DNA of 39,165 bases. Source: a virus. A program made the translations under genes and the position numbers. The stretch lies in IMG/VR virus record IMGVR_UViG_3300020348_000005, positions 1 to 39,165 of that record; one strand, written 5' to 3'. Each line of letters opens with the position of its first letter. The first letter of the stretch is position 1. The notes under the pieces were generated by a model. That model was not told the DNA's origin, did no database searches, and saw nothing but the letters and a program-made list of their open reading frames with translations. Positions 1 through 8,017 of this stretch are shown in pieces.

Positions 1-1
1 T

Positions 2-1912
2 CTCGGTCTTGCAGGATCAGCCTTTAAGAAAGTGTATTACGATCCCAACCTTGGTCGGCAGGTAGCTATGTTTATACCTGCGGAAGATGTGGTTGTGCCG
101 TATGGCGCTTCTAATCTGGAGACAGCAGAGCGTGTTACACACGTAATGCGTAAGACCAAGAATGAACTCATCAAGTTACAGGCACTGGGTTTCTATCGGC
201 AGATAGACTTAGGTGACCCTGAAACGTTCCATACCGATATTGAAGAAGCTAAAGCAGAGCAAGGTGGTTACACACTAAATGCTGATGACCGCTATACCAT
301 CTGCGAGTTTCACGTTGATATGGTTATTGATGATATAGATCAAGATGATGAAGAGTTACAGATAGCTAAACCCTACGTTATCACTGTAGAGCGTGGCACG
401 GGTGAAGTATTGGCGGTAAGACGCAACTGGAACCCTGACGATCCTTTGACACTTAAGCGTCAACATTTTGTCCATTACGCTTACGTACCGGGATTTGGCT
501 TCTATGGTCTTGGTTTAATTCACATTATTGGTGGATATGCTAAAGCAGGTACTTCTCTTATCCGTCAATTAGTTGACGCTGGTACGCTAAGTAACCTACC
601 GGGCGGTCTAAAAACCCGTGGCCTTCGTGTGTTGGGTGATGATGGACCCATAGGGCCGGGCGAGTTTAAAGACGTAGACGTGCCAAGTGGCAGCATAAAA
701 GAAAACATAATGACCCTTCCTTATAAGGAGCCAAGTCAAACATTGCTTGCGCTACTTAAGCAGATCACGGAAGAAGGTAGGCGACTTGGCGCTATCTCTG
801 ATATGAACATATCGGACATGAGTGCTAATGCTCCGGTTGGAACCACACTAGCTTTATTGGAACGTACGTTAAAACCAATGGCTGCGGTACAGGCGCGGGT
901 GCATTATGCAATGAAGCAGGAGTTCAAACTGCTCCGTGCAATTATTTCTGAGCACGCCCCTGAAACTTATGTATATGTACCAGATCGTGGTGAACCCCGT
1001 GCAAGACGTGAAGACTACGCGATGGTTGAAGTCATCCCTGTTAGTGACCCTAACAGCAGTACGATGGCCCAACGGGTGGTGCAGTATCAGGCTGTGCTGC
1101 AAATGTCACAGACAGCCCCACAGATATACGACCTGCCTCAGTTACACAGGCAAATGATCGAGGTGCTGGGCATAAAGAACGCAGACAAGCTAGTGCCTAC
1201 TAAAGACGATATTAATCCTATTGACCCAGTAAGTGAGAATATGAACGTGTTGGTGGGTAAACCGATAAAAGCGTTTATTTATCAAGACCATAGAGCGCAT
1301 ATTGCTGTACACGAAGCGTTCCTTGCCGATCCTCAGATAGCCGCGTATCTAGGCCAAACTCCAGCAGGACAACAGATTGTAGCTGCTCTTAAAGCACATA
1401 TAGGGGAGCACATGGCCTTTCTTTATAGAGAGCAGATGGAAGCTGAGTTGGGTGCGCCGTTACCTGCGCCTGATGAGGAACTGCCACAAGCACTGGAGAA
1501 ACGCCTCGCAAGACTACTGGCTAAAGCAGGACAACAGCTTACGCAAGAGAAACAAGCTAATGCGGCACAAGCGGCTGCACAGCAACAGGCACAAGACCCT
1601 GTGTTCCAGATGAAGCAAGCGGAGCTACAGATTAAACAAGGTGAACTACAGCGCAAAGCGGCTAAAGACGCTATGGATGGTGCGCTTGAGCAGGAAAGGT
1701 TGAACCTCGACAAAGAGAAAGCAGCCACTACTGCTACATTGGAAGCAAACCGCATAGCCTCGCAGAACGAGCAAAGCGAAGCTAAGAAGGACTTGGAAGA
1801 AGCCAAGGTCATTATTGACATGGCTAAGACTGTAGGAGAAGAACGACGGACTAGAGCTGAGTCGGAAAGGGATAGGGATGAAGCTCTACGCGATGACCGA
1901 GAGGATAGATAA
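2..1912 (+). CDS. Portal protein (5'-truncated by window edge)
   Basis: Portal subunit, the dodecameric ring at the capsid vertex through which DNA is packaged and ejected. The frame is open back to base 2, so the GTG at 32 is internal and the true start lies outside the window. The visible 636 residues include a portal-like core with the stretches FIPAEDVVVPYGASN and GFGFYGLGLIHIIGGYAKAG, and a PVGTTLALLERTLKP segment that I recognise from podovirus portals. The last ~150 residues are Gln/Ala/Glu/Lys-rich and predicted coiled coil, in keeping with the long C-terminal barrel of P22-type portals. Its position ahead of scaffold and capsid genes supports the call. It ends TAATG, sharing one base with the next gene. 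Confidence 0.85.
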   Translation, partial: LGLAGSAFKKVYYDPNLGRQVAMFIPAEDVVVPYGASNLETAERVTHVMRKTKNELIKLQALGFYRQIDLGDPETFHTDIEEAKAEQGGYTLNADDRYTICEFHVDMVIDDIDQDDEELQIAKPYVITVERGTGEVLAVRRNWNPDDPLTLKRQHFVHYAYVPGFGFYGLGLIHIIGGYAKAGTSLIRQLVDAGTLSNLPGGLKTRGLRVLGDDGPIGPGEFKDVDVPSGSIKENIMTLPYKEPSQTLLALLKQITEEGRRLGAISDMNISDMSANAPVGTTLALLERTLKPMAAVQARVHYAMKQEFKLLRAIISEHAPETYVYVPDRGEPRARREDYAMVEVIPVSDPNSSTMAQRVVQYQAVLQMSQTAPQIYDLPQLHRQMIEVLGIKNADKLVPTKDDINPIDPVSENMNVLVGKPIKAFIYQDHRAHIAVHEAFLADPQIAAYLGQTPAGQQIVAALKAHIGEHMAFLYREQMEAELGAPLPAPDEELPQALEKRLARLLAKAGQQLTQEKQANAAQAAAQQQAQDPVFQMKQAELQIKQGELQRKAAKDAMDGALEQERLNLDKEKAATTATLEANRIASQNEQSEAKKDLEEAKVIIDMAKTVGEERRTRAESERDRDEALRDDREDR

Positions 1913-2109
1913 TGGCTAAAACAGTCTTTCAGGTGCTTGAGGAAAAGTTAACGGACTTGCAAAAACAGCAAGAAGAATGGATGAACGGCGGTAGTGCTCA
2001 AGACTACGCCGAATACAAAGAATCGTGCGGGGTAATCCGGGGTCTAGCTGCCGCACGCAGAGAAATACAAGACCTCTCGCGTAACTATATGGAAGACGAT
2101 GATGACTGA
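1912..2109 (+). CDS. Small helical protein of head module
   Basis: A 65-residue protein of unknown function. It is mostly heptad-like helix (VFQVLEEKLTDLQKQQEEW, then AARREIQDLSRNYM) and ends in an acidic EDDDD tail. The ATG overlaps the portal stop by one base (TAATG), and its 3' end overlaps the co-chaperonin start by 11 bases, so it is translationally embedded in the head operon. Small coiled-coil proteins directly after the portal are common in marine podoviruses. A structural or assembly role is inference; no domain is recognised. Confidence 0.75.
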   Translation: MAKTVFQVLEEKLTDLQKQQEEWMNGGSAQDYAEYKESCGVIRGLAAARREIQDLSRNYMEDDDD

Positions 2110-2530
2110 ACCAGCAGTTGAAATGACGGCTATCGAGGCCAAGCGAAAGAAGAAGATAGAAGAACAGGAGCTTGAACGACAAAAGGAAGTGGTGCTAGAC
2201 AAGCACATACCGAAACCTGTTGGGTATCGTGTGATGGTGGCTCTTGCGAATGTAGACGACAAGTTTGAGGGTGGTATTGCAAAAGCTACTCAAACCATAA
2301 GGGAAGAAAACATTCTCCAGATGACAGGTGTTGTCTGCGATATGGGGGATGAAGCCTATAAGGATAAAGAGCGTTTCCCTAATGGCCCGTGGTGCAAGGA
2401 AGGAGATTATGTGGTCTTTCGGGCTAATACAGGTACAAGAATTAGAGTGGGTGATGTCGAGTATCGCATTATGAATGATGATTCGATTGAAGCCGTAATT
2501 GATGATCCGAGTAAACTGACTCGTGCGTGA
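2099..2530 (+). CDS. GroES-like co-chaperonin
   Basis: Probable phage Cpn10, a lid for the host GroEL chamber used to fold the major capsid protein, as T4 gp31 does. After a charged helical extension of ~35 residues, the rest follows the GroES plan: GYRVMVAL strand, a glycine-rich GGIAKATQT segment where GroES carries its mobile loop (GGIVL), TGVVCDMGDEAY matching the GEVLAVG strand, then GDYVVFRANTGTRI and a final VEYRIMNDDSIEAVI matching EEVLIMSESDILAIV. At 143 aa it is longer than GroES (97) because of the N-terminal extension and an insert near KERFPNGPWCKE. Tandem ATGs at 2099 and 2102 are both possible starts. Its place between portal and scaffold supports a role in capsid folding. Confidence 0.78.
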   Translation: MMTEPAVEMTAIEAKRKKKIEEQELERQKEVVLDKHIPKPVGYRVMVALANVDDKFEGGIAKATQTIREENILQMTGVVCDMGDEAYKDKERFPNGPWCKEGDYVVFRANTGTRIRVGDVEYRIMNDDSIEAVIDDPSKLTRA

Positions 2531-2540
2531 GGAGTAAATT

Positions 2541-3608
2541 ATGCCAATGCAACAAGTGGAGTATGAGTTTCCTGACCCAGATAAGGATGAAAAACTACAG
2601 GAAGTAGAAATAAAGGAAGAAGAAGTAATAGATACCAATATAGAGGTAGAGGGTGCGGTAGGGCGTGAAACTATAGGGAAGCCCGATAAAAAGGAAGCAG
2701 CCGAAAAGAGTGAGGTTGAAATAGAAGTAGAGGATGATACACCCCCTGCTGACAGAGGGCGTACGCCTTCTGAACCTCCTGAAGAAGTAACTAATGAAGA
2801 ATTAGAAAACTATTCAGAAAAAGTTAAGAAACGCATACAACACTTTAGCAAAGGCTACCATGATGAGCGAAGGGCTAAAGAACAAGCTACCCGTGAAAGA
2901 GAAGAAGCAATAGCGTATGCTCAAAAACTTGTTGAGGAAAATCAAAAACTTAAGGCAAAGGGAGATGAAAGCCATAATGCTTTGATTGAGTCTGCCAAGA
3001 AACAAGTCGAGTCCGAGCTTGCTTTTGCTCAAAGACAATACAAGGAAGCGTATGACACAGGTGATTCTAATAATATATTAAAAGCTCAACAGGATTTAAA
3101 CCAAGCACAAATCCGCATGGATAAGGTTAACGGACTAAAACCCCGTGCTGCTACTCAAGAAGGAGCTTTACAACCAGCACAAAATAATGTTCAATCACAA
3201 GAACTTGCGACTAAACCGCAAGCTGCACCACGAGACGAGAAGGCTGAAGCATGGAGAAGTAAAAATCCTTGGTTTGGTTCTGACGACGAAATGACTGCGC
3301 TTGCACTAGGTTTGCATACGAAATTGACGAAAGAGGGCGTAAGTCCTCAATCGGAAGAATACTACGAGAGGATTAATTCTCGTATGCGACAAGTATTCCC
3401 CGATCAGTTTGATGACGGGATAGACGACGAGCCAGAGGAGGCTCCCAAGAAAAGATCAAGCAATGTGGTTGCACCCGCTACGCGGAGCACTGGACCTAAA
3501 AAGGTTCGATTAAAGCAATCACAAATAGCTGTTGCGAAAAGACTTGGGGTTCCACTGGAACAATACGCCAAAGAGGTTGCTGATTTAGCGAGGAAACAAA
3601 ATGGGTGA
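2541..3608 (+). CDS. Capsid scaffolding protein
   Basis: Internal scaffold that templates procapsid assembly and leaves or is degraded before maturation. The 355-aa protein has a very acidic first ~90 residues (many Glu/Asp and Pro), a long central coiled coil (about 90-200, rich in Glu, Lys, Gln and Ala), and a region NPWFGSDDEMTALALGLHTK followed by EEYYERINSRMRQVFPDQF that I recognise from phage scaffolds. A basic C-terminal tail (KKVRLKQSQIAVAKRLG) could bind the coat shell. GAGGAG lies eight bases before the ATG. It overlaps the next gene by 8 bases. No protease signature was seen in it. Confidence 0.8.
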   Translation: MPMQQVEYEFPDPDKDEKLQEVEIKEEEVIDTNIEVEGAVGRETIGKPDKKEAAEKSEVEIEVEDDTPPADRGRTPSEPPEEVTNEELENYSEKVKKRIQHFSKGYHDERRAKEQATREREEAIAYAQKLVEENQKLKAKGDESHNALIESAKKQVESELAFAQRQYKEAYDTGDSNNILKAQQDLNQAQIRMDKVNGLKPRAATQEGALQPAQNNVQSQELATKPQAAPRDEKAEAWRSKNPWFGSDDEMTALALGLHTKLTKEGVSPQSEEYYERINSRMRQVFPDQFDDGIDDEPEEAPKKRSSNVVAPATRSTGPKKVRLKQSQIAVAKRLGVPLEQYAKEVADLARKQNG

Positions 3609-4050
3609 TACTAGTAGAGTAGATCGAGAGTTAGATACCAGAGTTACAAAAACCAGAAAGCGTTCTTGGGAAAGGCCAGAAGTATTGCCTAGACCTGAAA
3701 AGCAGGACGGTTATGAGTATCGCTGGATACGTATAAGCACTCGTGGCACTCCTGATGCCACCAATGTTTCCGCAAAGCTACGAGAAGGTTGGGAGCCAGT
3801 AAAAGCTCAAGACCACCCAGAAATCTTTACTGATTCTATTATAGATGATCGGTTTAAAGATAATGTTGTCGTAGGTGGTTTAATGCTTTGTAAAGCTCCC
3901 GAAGAGCTTGTCAAGGAACGTAATGATTATTACAAGCAGCAAACCGCTGCCCAAATGCGTTCAGTTGACAATAACTTAATGCGTGAAAGTGATCCTCGTA
4001 TGCCTATATTTAACGATAGGAAATCGACGGTTACTTTTGGTAAAGGATAA
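3601..4050 (+). CDS. Conserved head-module protein of unknown function
   Basis: 149 aa. The central motif YEYRWIRISTRGTPDATNVS, followed by LREGWEPVKAQDHPE, is one I recognise from a protein usually found just before the capsid gene in marine phages. The C-terminal half has YYKQQTAAQM and ends near TFGKG. No catalytic motif or membrane segment is visible. Its ATG overlaps the scaffold stop by 8 bases, and GAGG lies ~10 bases upstream. A role in head assembly is inferred from position only. Confidence 0.72.
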   Translation: MGDTSRVDRELDTRVTKTRKRSWERPEVLPRPEKQDGYEYRWIRISTRGTPDATNVSAKLREGWEPVKAQDHPEIFTDSIIDDRFKDNVVVGGLMLCKAPEELVKERNDYYKQQTAAQMRSVDNNLMRESDPRMPIFNDRKSTVTFGKG

Positions 4051-4063
4051 TTAGGAGTCTATC

Positions 4064-4669
4064 ATGGCATCATCCGCTACCCCTTACGGTTTAAAAGCCG
4101 TAAATCTGATAGGAGGACAGCCTTACGCTGGTTCCACCCGTCAGATAAAGATAGCGTCCGGTTATGGTACTAATATCTTCAATGGGTCTATTGTAGCCAT
4201 TGTAGCTGGCGGTACTATTGAAATCGTGACGACAAATGGAGATAACTCAACTCCATTTCCAGCAGGTACTATCGGTGTATTTGTCGGTTGTACCTATACT
4301 GATCCAAACACAGGAAACATCACTTTTAAGCAAAATTGGCCTGCCAGCACTGTAGCGTCTGACGCTATGGCTTATATTGTTGATGACCCTGATGTGGTCT
4401 TCCAAGTACAGGCCGATGGCGCTGTCACTCAGGCGGATTTGGGTCAAAATTGCCATTTGGCAGCAGTTCAGTCTACTAACACTGGAGATACTACTACTGG
4501 TAATTCTACTAGTGCTGTATCGGCTACAACTGCTGTAACCTCTGGTTTTGCTTTCAGAATCGTTGATTTTGTTGACGCACCGGGGTCTACCATTGGCGAT
4601 GCGTATACGGATTTGTTGGTTAAATTTAATCCAGATTCGCATTCATACACTAACAAGACTGGAATATAA
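4064..4669 (+). CDS. Probable capsid decoration / head structural protein
   Basis: 201 aa, rich in Thr, Ser, Gly, Ala and Val with alternating hydrophobics, consistent with an all-beta virion protein. The opening ASSATPYGLKAVNLIGGQPY and an internal GDLV-like stretch (NGSIVAIVAGG) resemble proteins encoded immediately before major capsid genes in marine podoviruses. A Thr/Ser-rich loop (SAVSATTAVTSG) precedes the C-terminal third. AGGAG sits 8 bases before the ATG. Decoration is inferred from location, composition and size; a minor head protein is the alternative. Confidence 0.62.
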   Translation: MASSATPYGLKAVNLIGGQPYAGSTRQIKIASGYGTNIFNGSIVAIVAGGTIEIVTTNGDNSTPFPAGTIGVFVGCTYTDPNTGNITFKQNWPASTVASDAMAYIVDDPDVVFQVQADGAVTQADLGQNCHLAAVQSTNTGDTTTGNSTSAVSATTAVTSGFAFRIVDFVDAPGSTIGDAYTDLLVKFNPDSHSYTNKTGI

Positions 4670-4683
4670 GGAGTTATTGAGAT

Positions 4684-5595
4684 ATGGCTATTTCAAGAGC
4701 GCAATTACTCAAAGAGCTTCTTCCGGGCCTGAACGCCCTGTTTGGTCTTGAGTATGCAAAATATGGTGAGGAAGCCGCAGAAATCTTTGAAACAGAGAGT
4801 TCTGACCGTTCCTTTGAAGAAGAAACTAAGTTGTCAGGCTTCGGAGCTGCCCCAGTTAAAAACGAAGGCGCTGCGATTGCTTATGATAATGCCCAAGAAG
4901 CGTACACTGCTCGGTATAACCACGAGACAATTTCTATGGGATTCTCAGTAACTGAAGAAGCTATTGAGGACAACCTGTATGATTCCTTGTCTGCTAGATA
5001 TACTAAAGCACTAGCACGCGCAATGGCTTATACCAAGCAAGTTAAGGGAGCTGCAATATTAAACAATGCGTTTGATAGCAACTTTACTTATGGCGACGGT
5101 GTAGAGCTTTGTTCTACTGCACACCCTCTGGTGTCTGGTGGTACTAACTCTAATGAGCCAGCAACTGGCGCTGATTTGAACGAGACTTCTTTGGAAGCTG
5201 CGGTCATTCAGATTGCTGGTTGGACTGACGAGCGTGGCCTGTTAATAGCAGCCAAGCCTCGTAAGTTGGTAGTTCCCTCGGACCTTCAGTTTGTAGCGAC
5301 TCGTTTGCTAGATACTGAACTACGTGTGAACACATCTGACAACGACATCAACGCCCTACGGCATAACGGTTCAATCCCAGAAGGTTACACAGTTAACCAT
5401 TATCTGACTGATACCAATGCTTGGTTCTTGTTGACTGACGTTCCAAACGGTCTTAAGCACTTCGTGCGTACACCGATGCAAACCTCAATGGATGCTGATT
5501 TCGATACTGGTAACAGTCGATATAAAGCTCGTGAGCGTTATAGCTTTGGCGTATCTGACCCACTAGGTATCTTCGGTTCGCCCGGAGCTAGTTAA
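4684..5595 (+). CDS. Major capsid protein
   Basis: The coat subunit, 303 aa, probably HK97 fold. It starts AISRAQLLKELLPGLNALFG, has an E-rich N-arm-like region (residues ~20-45), then a core with MGFSVTEEAIEDNLYDSL, a helix LARAMAYTKQVKGAAILNNA, the loop AHPLVSGGTNSNEP, and a C-terminal P-domain-like part (PRKLVVPSDLQFVATRLL). These segments match Mu gpT-like and marine podovirus coat proteins as I know them. A strong ribosome site (AAGGAG) precedes the ATG, and an intrinsic terminator follows 14 bases after the stop, as expected for the most highly expressed gene. Confidence 0.88.
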   Translation: MAISRAQLLKELLPGLNALFGLEYAKYGEEAAEIFETESSDRSFEEETKLSGFGAAPVKNEGAAIAYDNAQEAYTARYNHETISMGFSVTEEAIEDNLYDSLSARYTKALARAMAYTKQVKGAAILNNAFDSNFTYGDGVELCSTAHPLVSGGTNSNEPATGADLNETSLEAAVIQIAGWTDERGLLIAAKPRKLVVPSDLQFVATRLLDTELRVNTSDNDINALRHNGSIPEGYTVNHYLTDTNAWFLLTDVPNGLKHFVRTPMQTSMDADFDTGNSRYKARERYSFGVSDPLGIFGSPGAS

Positions 5596-5608
5596 AGCTA
5601 GTTGAGAG

Positions 5609-5635
5609 AGGGGCACTTGTTGCCCCTTTTTCTTT
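5609..5635 (+). terminator. Rho-independent terminator after capsid gene
   Basis: AGGGGCA, loop CTTGT, TGCCCCT: a perfect 7-bp GC-rich stem (5609-5627) running into a T-rich tract (TTTTTCTTT). It lies 14 bases after the major capsid stop. It would end or attenuate transcription of the head module, and is the only clear terminator in the late region. Confidence 0.85.
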
Positions 5636-5708
5636 GGTATACTATAAATCCATCCTGACTGCGCTCCATTGGGGAGGCGGCAGACTTTAGCCACGACAGG
5701 AGAAATAT
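5636..5708 (+). promoter_or_regulatory. Leader with weak promoter-like boxes and imperfect hairpin
   Basis: The 73 bases between terminator and next gene hold TATACT (5638-5643) and TATAAA (5643-5648). TTGCCC at 5620-5625, inside the terminator stem, stands 17 bases before the second box, so a sigma70-like promoter is possible but poor. Downstream, CTGC/GCAG and CTCC/GGAG pair (5659-5683) around an ATTGG loop, with two bulged Gs on the 3' side, giving a structured leader before the AGGAG site of the gene at 5709. Function is inference. Confidence 0.25.
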
Positions 5709-6410
5709 ATGGCTACTCATCACAATACCCCCGTGTTGTACAGCGGCTATGCGGCTGGTTATAAAGACCTCCGTGAAATGCCAATGTCAATTAACCCTGA
5801 TTACTTTTGCATAGAAGACGATTTTGTCTATGAGCTAGATACTGGTTGGACCACCGTAAAAGATTCCGGTGCAACTGTAGCTATCGTAGCTGACACTGTA
5901 GGTGGAGAGCTTGGAATTACTTCCGCAGCTACTACCGATAATGACGGTGGTTCTGTACAAGGCAATGAAATTTTTGCTGTTGCAGCAGATAAGAACATGT
6001 TTTTTCAGACACGTATTAAAAATAACGATGTAGATCAAACAGATATATGTGTTGGTTTTACCGTTAATTTTGCTACTAATCCAGAAAACATGCTAACTGC
6101 AACAGATCGTATCGTGTTCCAAGTAGACGATGGAGATGCTTCTATTCTGTGTAAGACAGAAAAAGATGGCACTGAAACTTCTACTGATTCGGGCATTGAT
6201 ATGGTTGATGATACTTACATCAAACTAGGTATCGCTTGTTCTGGAACTGGCAAAGTTGAGTTTTTTATCAATGACAAACTCGTTGCTACGCACAGTACAA
6301 ATATCCCTGATGATGAAAACTTGGCTATAGCAGCCATGAGTTTATCTGGTAGTGCATCAGGTACTCGTGTAACTACTATTGATTATTTAATGGGCGCTAG
6401 AACTCGTTAA
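5709..6410 (+). CDS. Lectin-like beta-sandwich virion protein
   Basis: 233 aa with the pattern of a concanavalin/LamG-like jelly roll: DFVYELDTGWTTVKDSG, MFFQTRIKNNDVDQTDICVG, DRIVFQVDDGDASILCKTEK, and a closing VEFFINDKLVATH strand near an IAAMSLSGSASGTRVTTIDY segment. Such proteins follow the capsid gene in marine phages and may decorate the capsid and bind surface sugars; this is family knowledge plus inference. AGGAG lies 8 bases before the ATG. It is the first gene after the capsid terminator, so it needs read-through or its own promoter. Confidence 0.6.
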   Translation: MATHHNTPVLYSGYAAGYKDLREMPMSINPDYFCIEDDFVYELDTGWTTVKDSGATVAIVADTVGGELGITSAATTDNDGGSVQGNEIFAVAADKNMFFQTRIKNNDVDQTDICVGFTVNFATNPENMLTATDRIVFQVDDGDASILCKTEKDGTETSTDSGIDMVDDTYIKLGIACSGTGKVEFFINDKLVATHSTNIPDDENLAIAAMSLSGSASGTRVTTIDYLMGARTR

Positions 6411-6422
6411 TAGGGGGTAATT

Positions 6423-6551
6423 ATGGCTACGGCTAAGAAAAAAGCACCCGCTAAAAAGAAAGCGGCCCCTAAAAAAGCTGCAAAAGGTGGCCTTGTACCC
6501 GGCACTGCTGAGTATAAAGCCGCTGTATTGCGGGGTGAAATTAAGGAGTAA
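6423..6551 (+). CDS. Tiny Lys/Ala-rich basic protein
   Basis: A 42-aa frame preceded by AGGGGG and ending three bases before the next ATG. The first half is repeats of AKKKAPAKKKAAPKKAAK, like histone H1 tails; the second half, LVPGTAEYKAAVLRGEIKE, looks like a small helix. Good ribosome site, tight spacing and a non-random composition argue it is real. DNA or RNA binding is suggested by charge only. It is the first of a series of very basic small proteins in this region. Confidence 0.7.
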   Translation: MATAKKKAPAKKKAAPKKAAKGGLVPGTAEYKAAVLRGEIKE

Positions 6552-6554
6552 GTT

Positions 6555-7154
6555 ATGTCCAAAGGTGATATTTTCGCCATAACTCCCTCCACTAGTGCTA
6601 CGTTGTTAAAAGCAGCGGCAGGTATTAGTGGTGCTGGAGCTGTTACGTTGCTTACTAATGATGTTAGTCCTAGTGGTACTGGTTATAAACTGTTGTTTAC
6701 TTCTGCGGGTAACGATACTGGTATTACATTTACCATAACAGGAATTAAAGTGGGTAGTCTTACTGGTGAAGCTACTACTGAAGTAGTAACAGGAGCTAAC
6801 GCTGGCACTGCTTCTTCTACTAATTTCTATACGGTGGTAACTAGTGTAGTAGCTAGTGGTGCTTCTGCGGGTAACGTAAGTATTGGTACTACAGGTTCGT
6901 TAGCGTTTGGTCGCACTAGGATTAAGAGTGTCTATTATGTAGGTGCAGGTTCTGCGGGGTCATTAAAGTTTAACCTTAACAGCGTCAGCGGAACTCTTCT
7001 TCTACAAGTTGATACTCCCGCGTCTGCTTCCTCATTTGCTGACAGTGTAACTATACCTGACGAGGGTATTCTTACTCAGCGCAGTAATAGTAGTAGTGAC
7101 TTTACAATACTGACTCTAAGCAACATTACTAATGTAACGGTGTTTTGTGGCTAA
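6555..7154 (+). CDS. Hypothetical beta-rich structural protein
   Basis: 199 aa, rich in Thr, Ser, Gly and Val with alternating hydrophobics (VTLLTNDVSPSGTGYKLLF, GITFTITGIKVGSLTGE, SVYYVGAGSAGSLKFNLNSV), suggesting a beta-sandwich. AAGGAG precedes the ATG by 7 bases. No Cys until the last two residues, where it ends FCG. It sits in the virion operon, so a minor capsid or head-decoration role is plausible; no family is recognised. Confidence 0.6.
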   Translation: MSKGDIFAITPSTSATLLKAAAGISGAGAVTLLTNDVSPSGTGYKLLFTSAGNDTGITFTITGIKVGSLTGEATTEVVTGANAGTASSTNFYTVVTSVVASGASAGNVSIGTTGSLAFGRTRIKSVYYVGAGSAGSLKFNLNSVSGTLLLQVDTPASASSFADSVTIPDEGILTQRSNSSSDFTILTLSNITNVTVFCG

Positions 7155-7446
7155 ACAAGCGGGCAGAAAGGGAACTATGAAAGGCCACACCATTAAAGGT
7201 GGTCATAAGCGTCCGACTAAATCTGGCGCAGGTATGACCAAGAAGGGTGTGGCTAAATACCGTAGAGACAATCCCGGCTCTAAGCTCAAGACAGCCGTTA
7301 CTGGTAAAGTAAAGAAAGGCAGCAAGGCAGCAAAGCGGCGTAAGTCGTTCTGTGCGCGTTCTGCTGGTCAGATGAAAAAGTTTCCAAAAGCAGCTAAGAA
7401 CCCTAATTCTAGGCTGCGTCAAGCAAGAAAACGGTGGAAGTGCTAG
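7147..7446 (+). CDS. Small basic conserved viral protein with KYRRDNPGSKL domain
   Basis: 99 aa, strongly basic. The start is GTG at 7147, overlapping the previous stop by 8 bases. It has a Lys/His/Gly-rich N-terminus and a core with KYRRDNPGSKLKTAVTG, SKAAKRRKSFCARSAGQM, and the C-terminal RWKC. I recognise this signature as a short domain of unknown function common in phages and, as I recall, large eukaryotic viruses. The invariant-looking FCARS and terminal Cys could be a metal or disulfide pair. Function unknown; nucleic-acid binding is inferred from charge. Confidence 0.72.
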   Translation: MAKQAGRKGTMKGHTIKGGHKRPTKSGAGMTKKGVAKYRRDNPGSKLKTAVTGKVKKGSKAAKRRKSFCARSAGQMKKFPKAAKNPNSRLRQARKRWKC

Positions 7447-7829
7447 TGCCTAGTAAATCTAAAAAGCAACATAGGTTTATGAAAGCAGTAGCAAATAATC
7501 CTGAGTTTGCAAAAGAAGTGGGTGTCCCACAAAGTGTAGGACGTGAATACGAAAAAGCTGATAAAGGTAAAACCTTTTCAAGGGGTAAGACAGTGACTAG
7601 TAAACGGATGGAAGCAATTGAAGAAGAAGTAGAAGAAACGGAACGTGTTAAAAAACGTCGTCCAAGAGACGCAAAAGAAAGAATGGACAAAAAGCAAGAA
7701 ATGAAACGCATCAGAGATGAAGAAGGACAAACCTTGCGTGACATGGGAATGAATAAAGGTGGCATAGTGCGCGGAGCTGGAATTGCTTCACGCGGTGTAC
7801 GCCCTGCTAAAATGGTTAAGATGGGTTAG
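7446..7829 (+). CDS. Basic conserved phage protein (PSKSKKQHRFM family)
   Basis: 127 aa from GTG at 7446, which shares its G with the preceding TAG (TAGTG); this start gives MPSKSKKQHRFMKAVANNPE, the N-terminus I recognise in many phages, so upstream GTGs at 7434 and 7440 are less likely. The first part (PQSVGREYEKADKGKTFSRG) is followed by a highly charged coiled coil and ends with MNKGGIVRGAGIASRGVRPAK, carrying the GGIV motif seen again in the large virion proteins at 28595. Unknown function; a virion component is plausible. Confidence 0.7.
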   Translation: MPSKSKKQHRFMKAVANNPEFAKEVGVPQSVGREYEKADKGKTFSRGKTVTSKRMEAIEEEVEETERVKKRRPRDAKERMDKKQEMKRIRDEEGQTLRDMGMNKGGIVRGAGIASRGVRPAKMVKMG

Positions 7830-7834
7830 TCGTT

Positions 7835-8017
7835 ATGATGAAGTGTAGAGGTATGGGTAGAATAAAACCTGTAGCGTTAAAGAAAGGTGGTTCTACTAAA
7901 GATGCCTGTTATCACAAAGTAAAGTCTCGGTACAAAGTATTTCCATCTGCTTACGCTTCTGGAGCTATTGCCAAGTGTCGTAAGGTAGGGGCTAAGAACT
8001 GGGGAAATAAGTCTTAG
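7835..8017 (+). CDS. 60-aa conserved basic protein with CYHKVKSRYKVFPSAYASG motif
   Basis: Tandem ATGs at 7835 and 7838. The sequence DACYHKVKSRYKVFPSAYA followed by CRKVGAKNWGNK is a compact conserved domain I have seen in many phages; its function is unknown. Cys at positions 4, 25 and 48 and one His could bind metal. It ends TAGTG, sharing one base with the next gene. The ribosome site is weak, so translational coupling to upstream genes is likely. Confidence 0.7.
   Translation: MMKCRGMGRIKPVALKKGGSTKDACYHKVKSRYKVFPSAYASGAIAKCRKVGAKNWGNKS

Noticed and set aside
936-1157. 73-aa plus-strand frame inside the portal gene
   Set aside because: Out of frame with the portal, no ribosome site, composition not protein-like.
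1423-1821. 132-aa minus-strand open frame opposite the portal C-terminus
   Set aside because: Ser/Ala/Cys-rich shadow of the coiled-coil coding strand, no ribosome site, against operon direction.
7434-7445. GTG start at 7434 for the 127-aa basic protein
   Set aside because: GTG 7446 fits the conserved PSKSKKQHR N-terminus and the TAGTG coupling.
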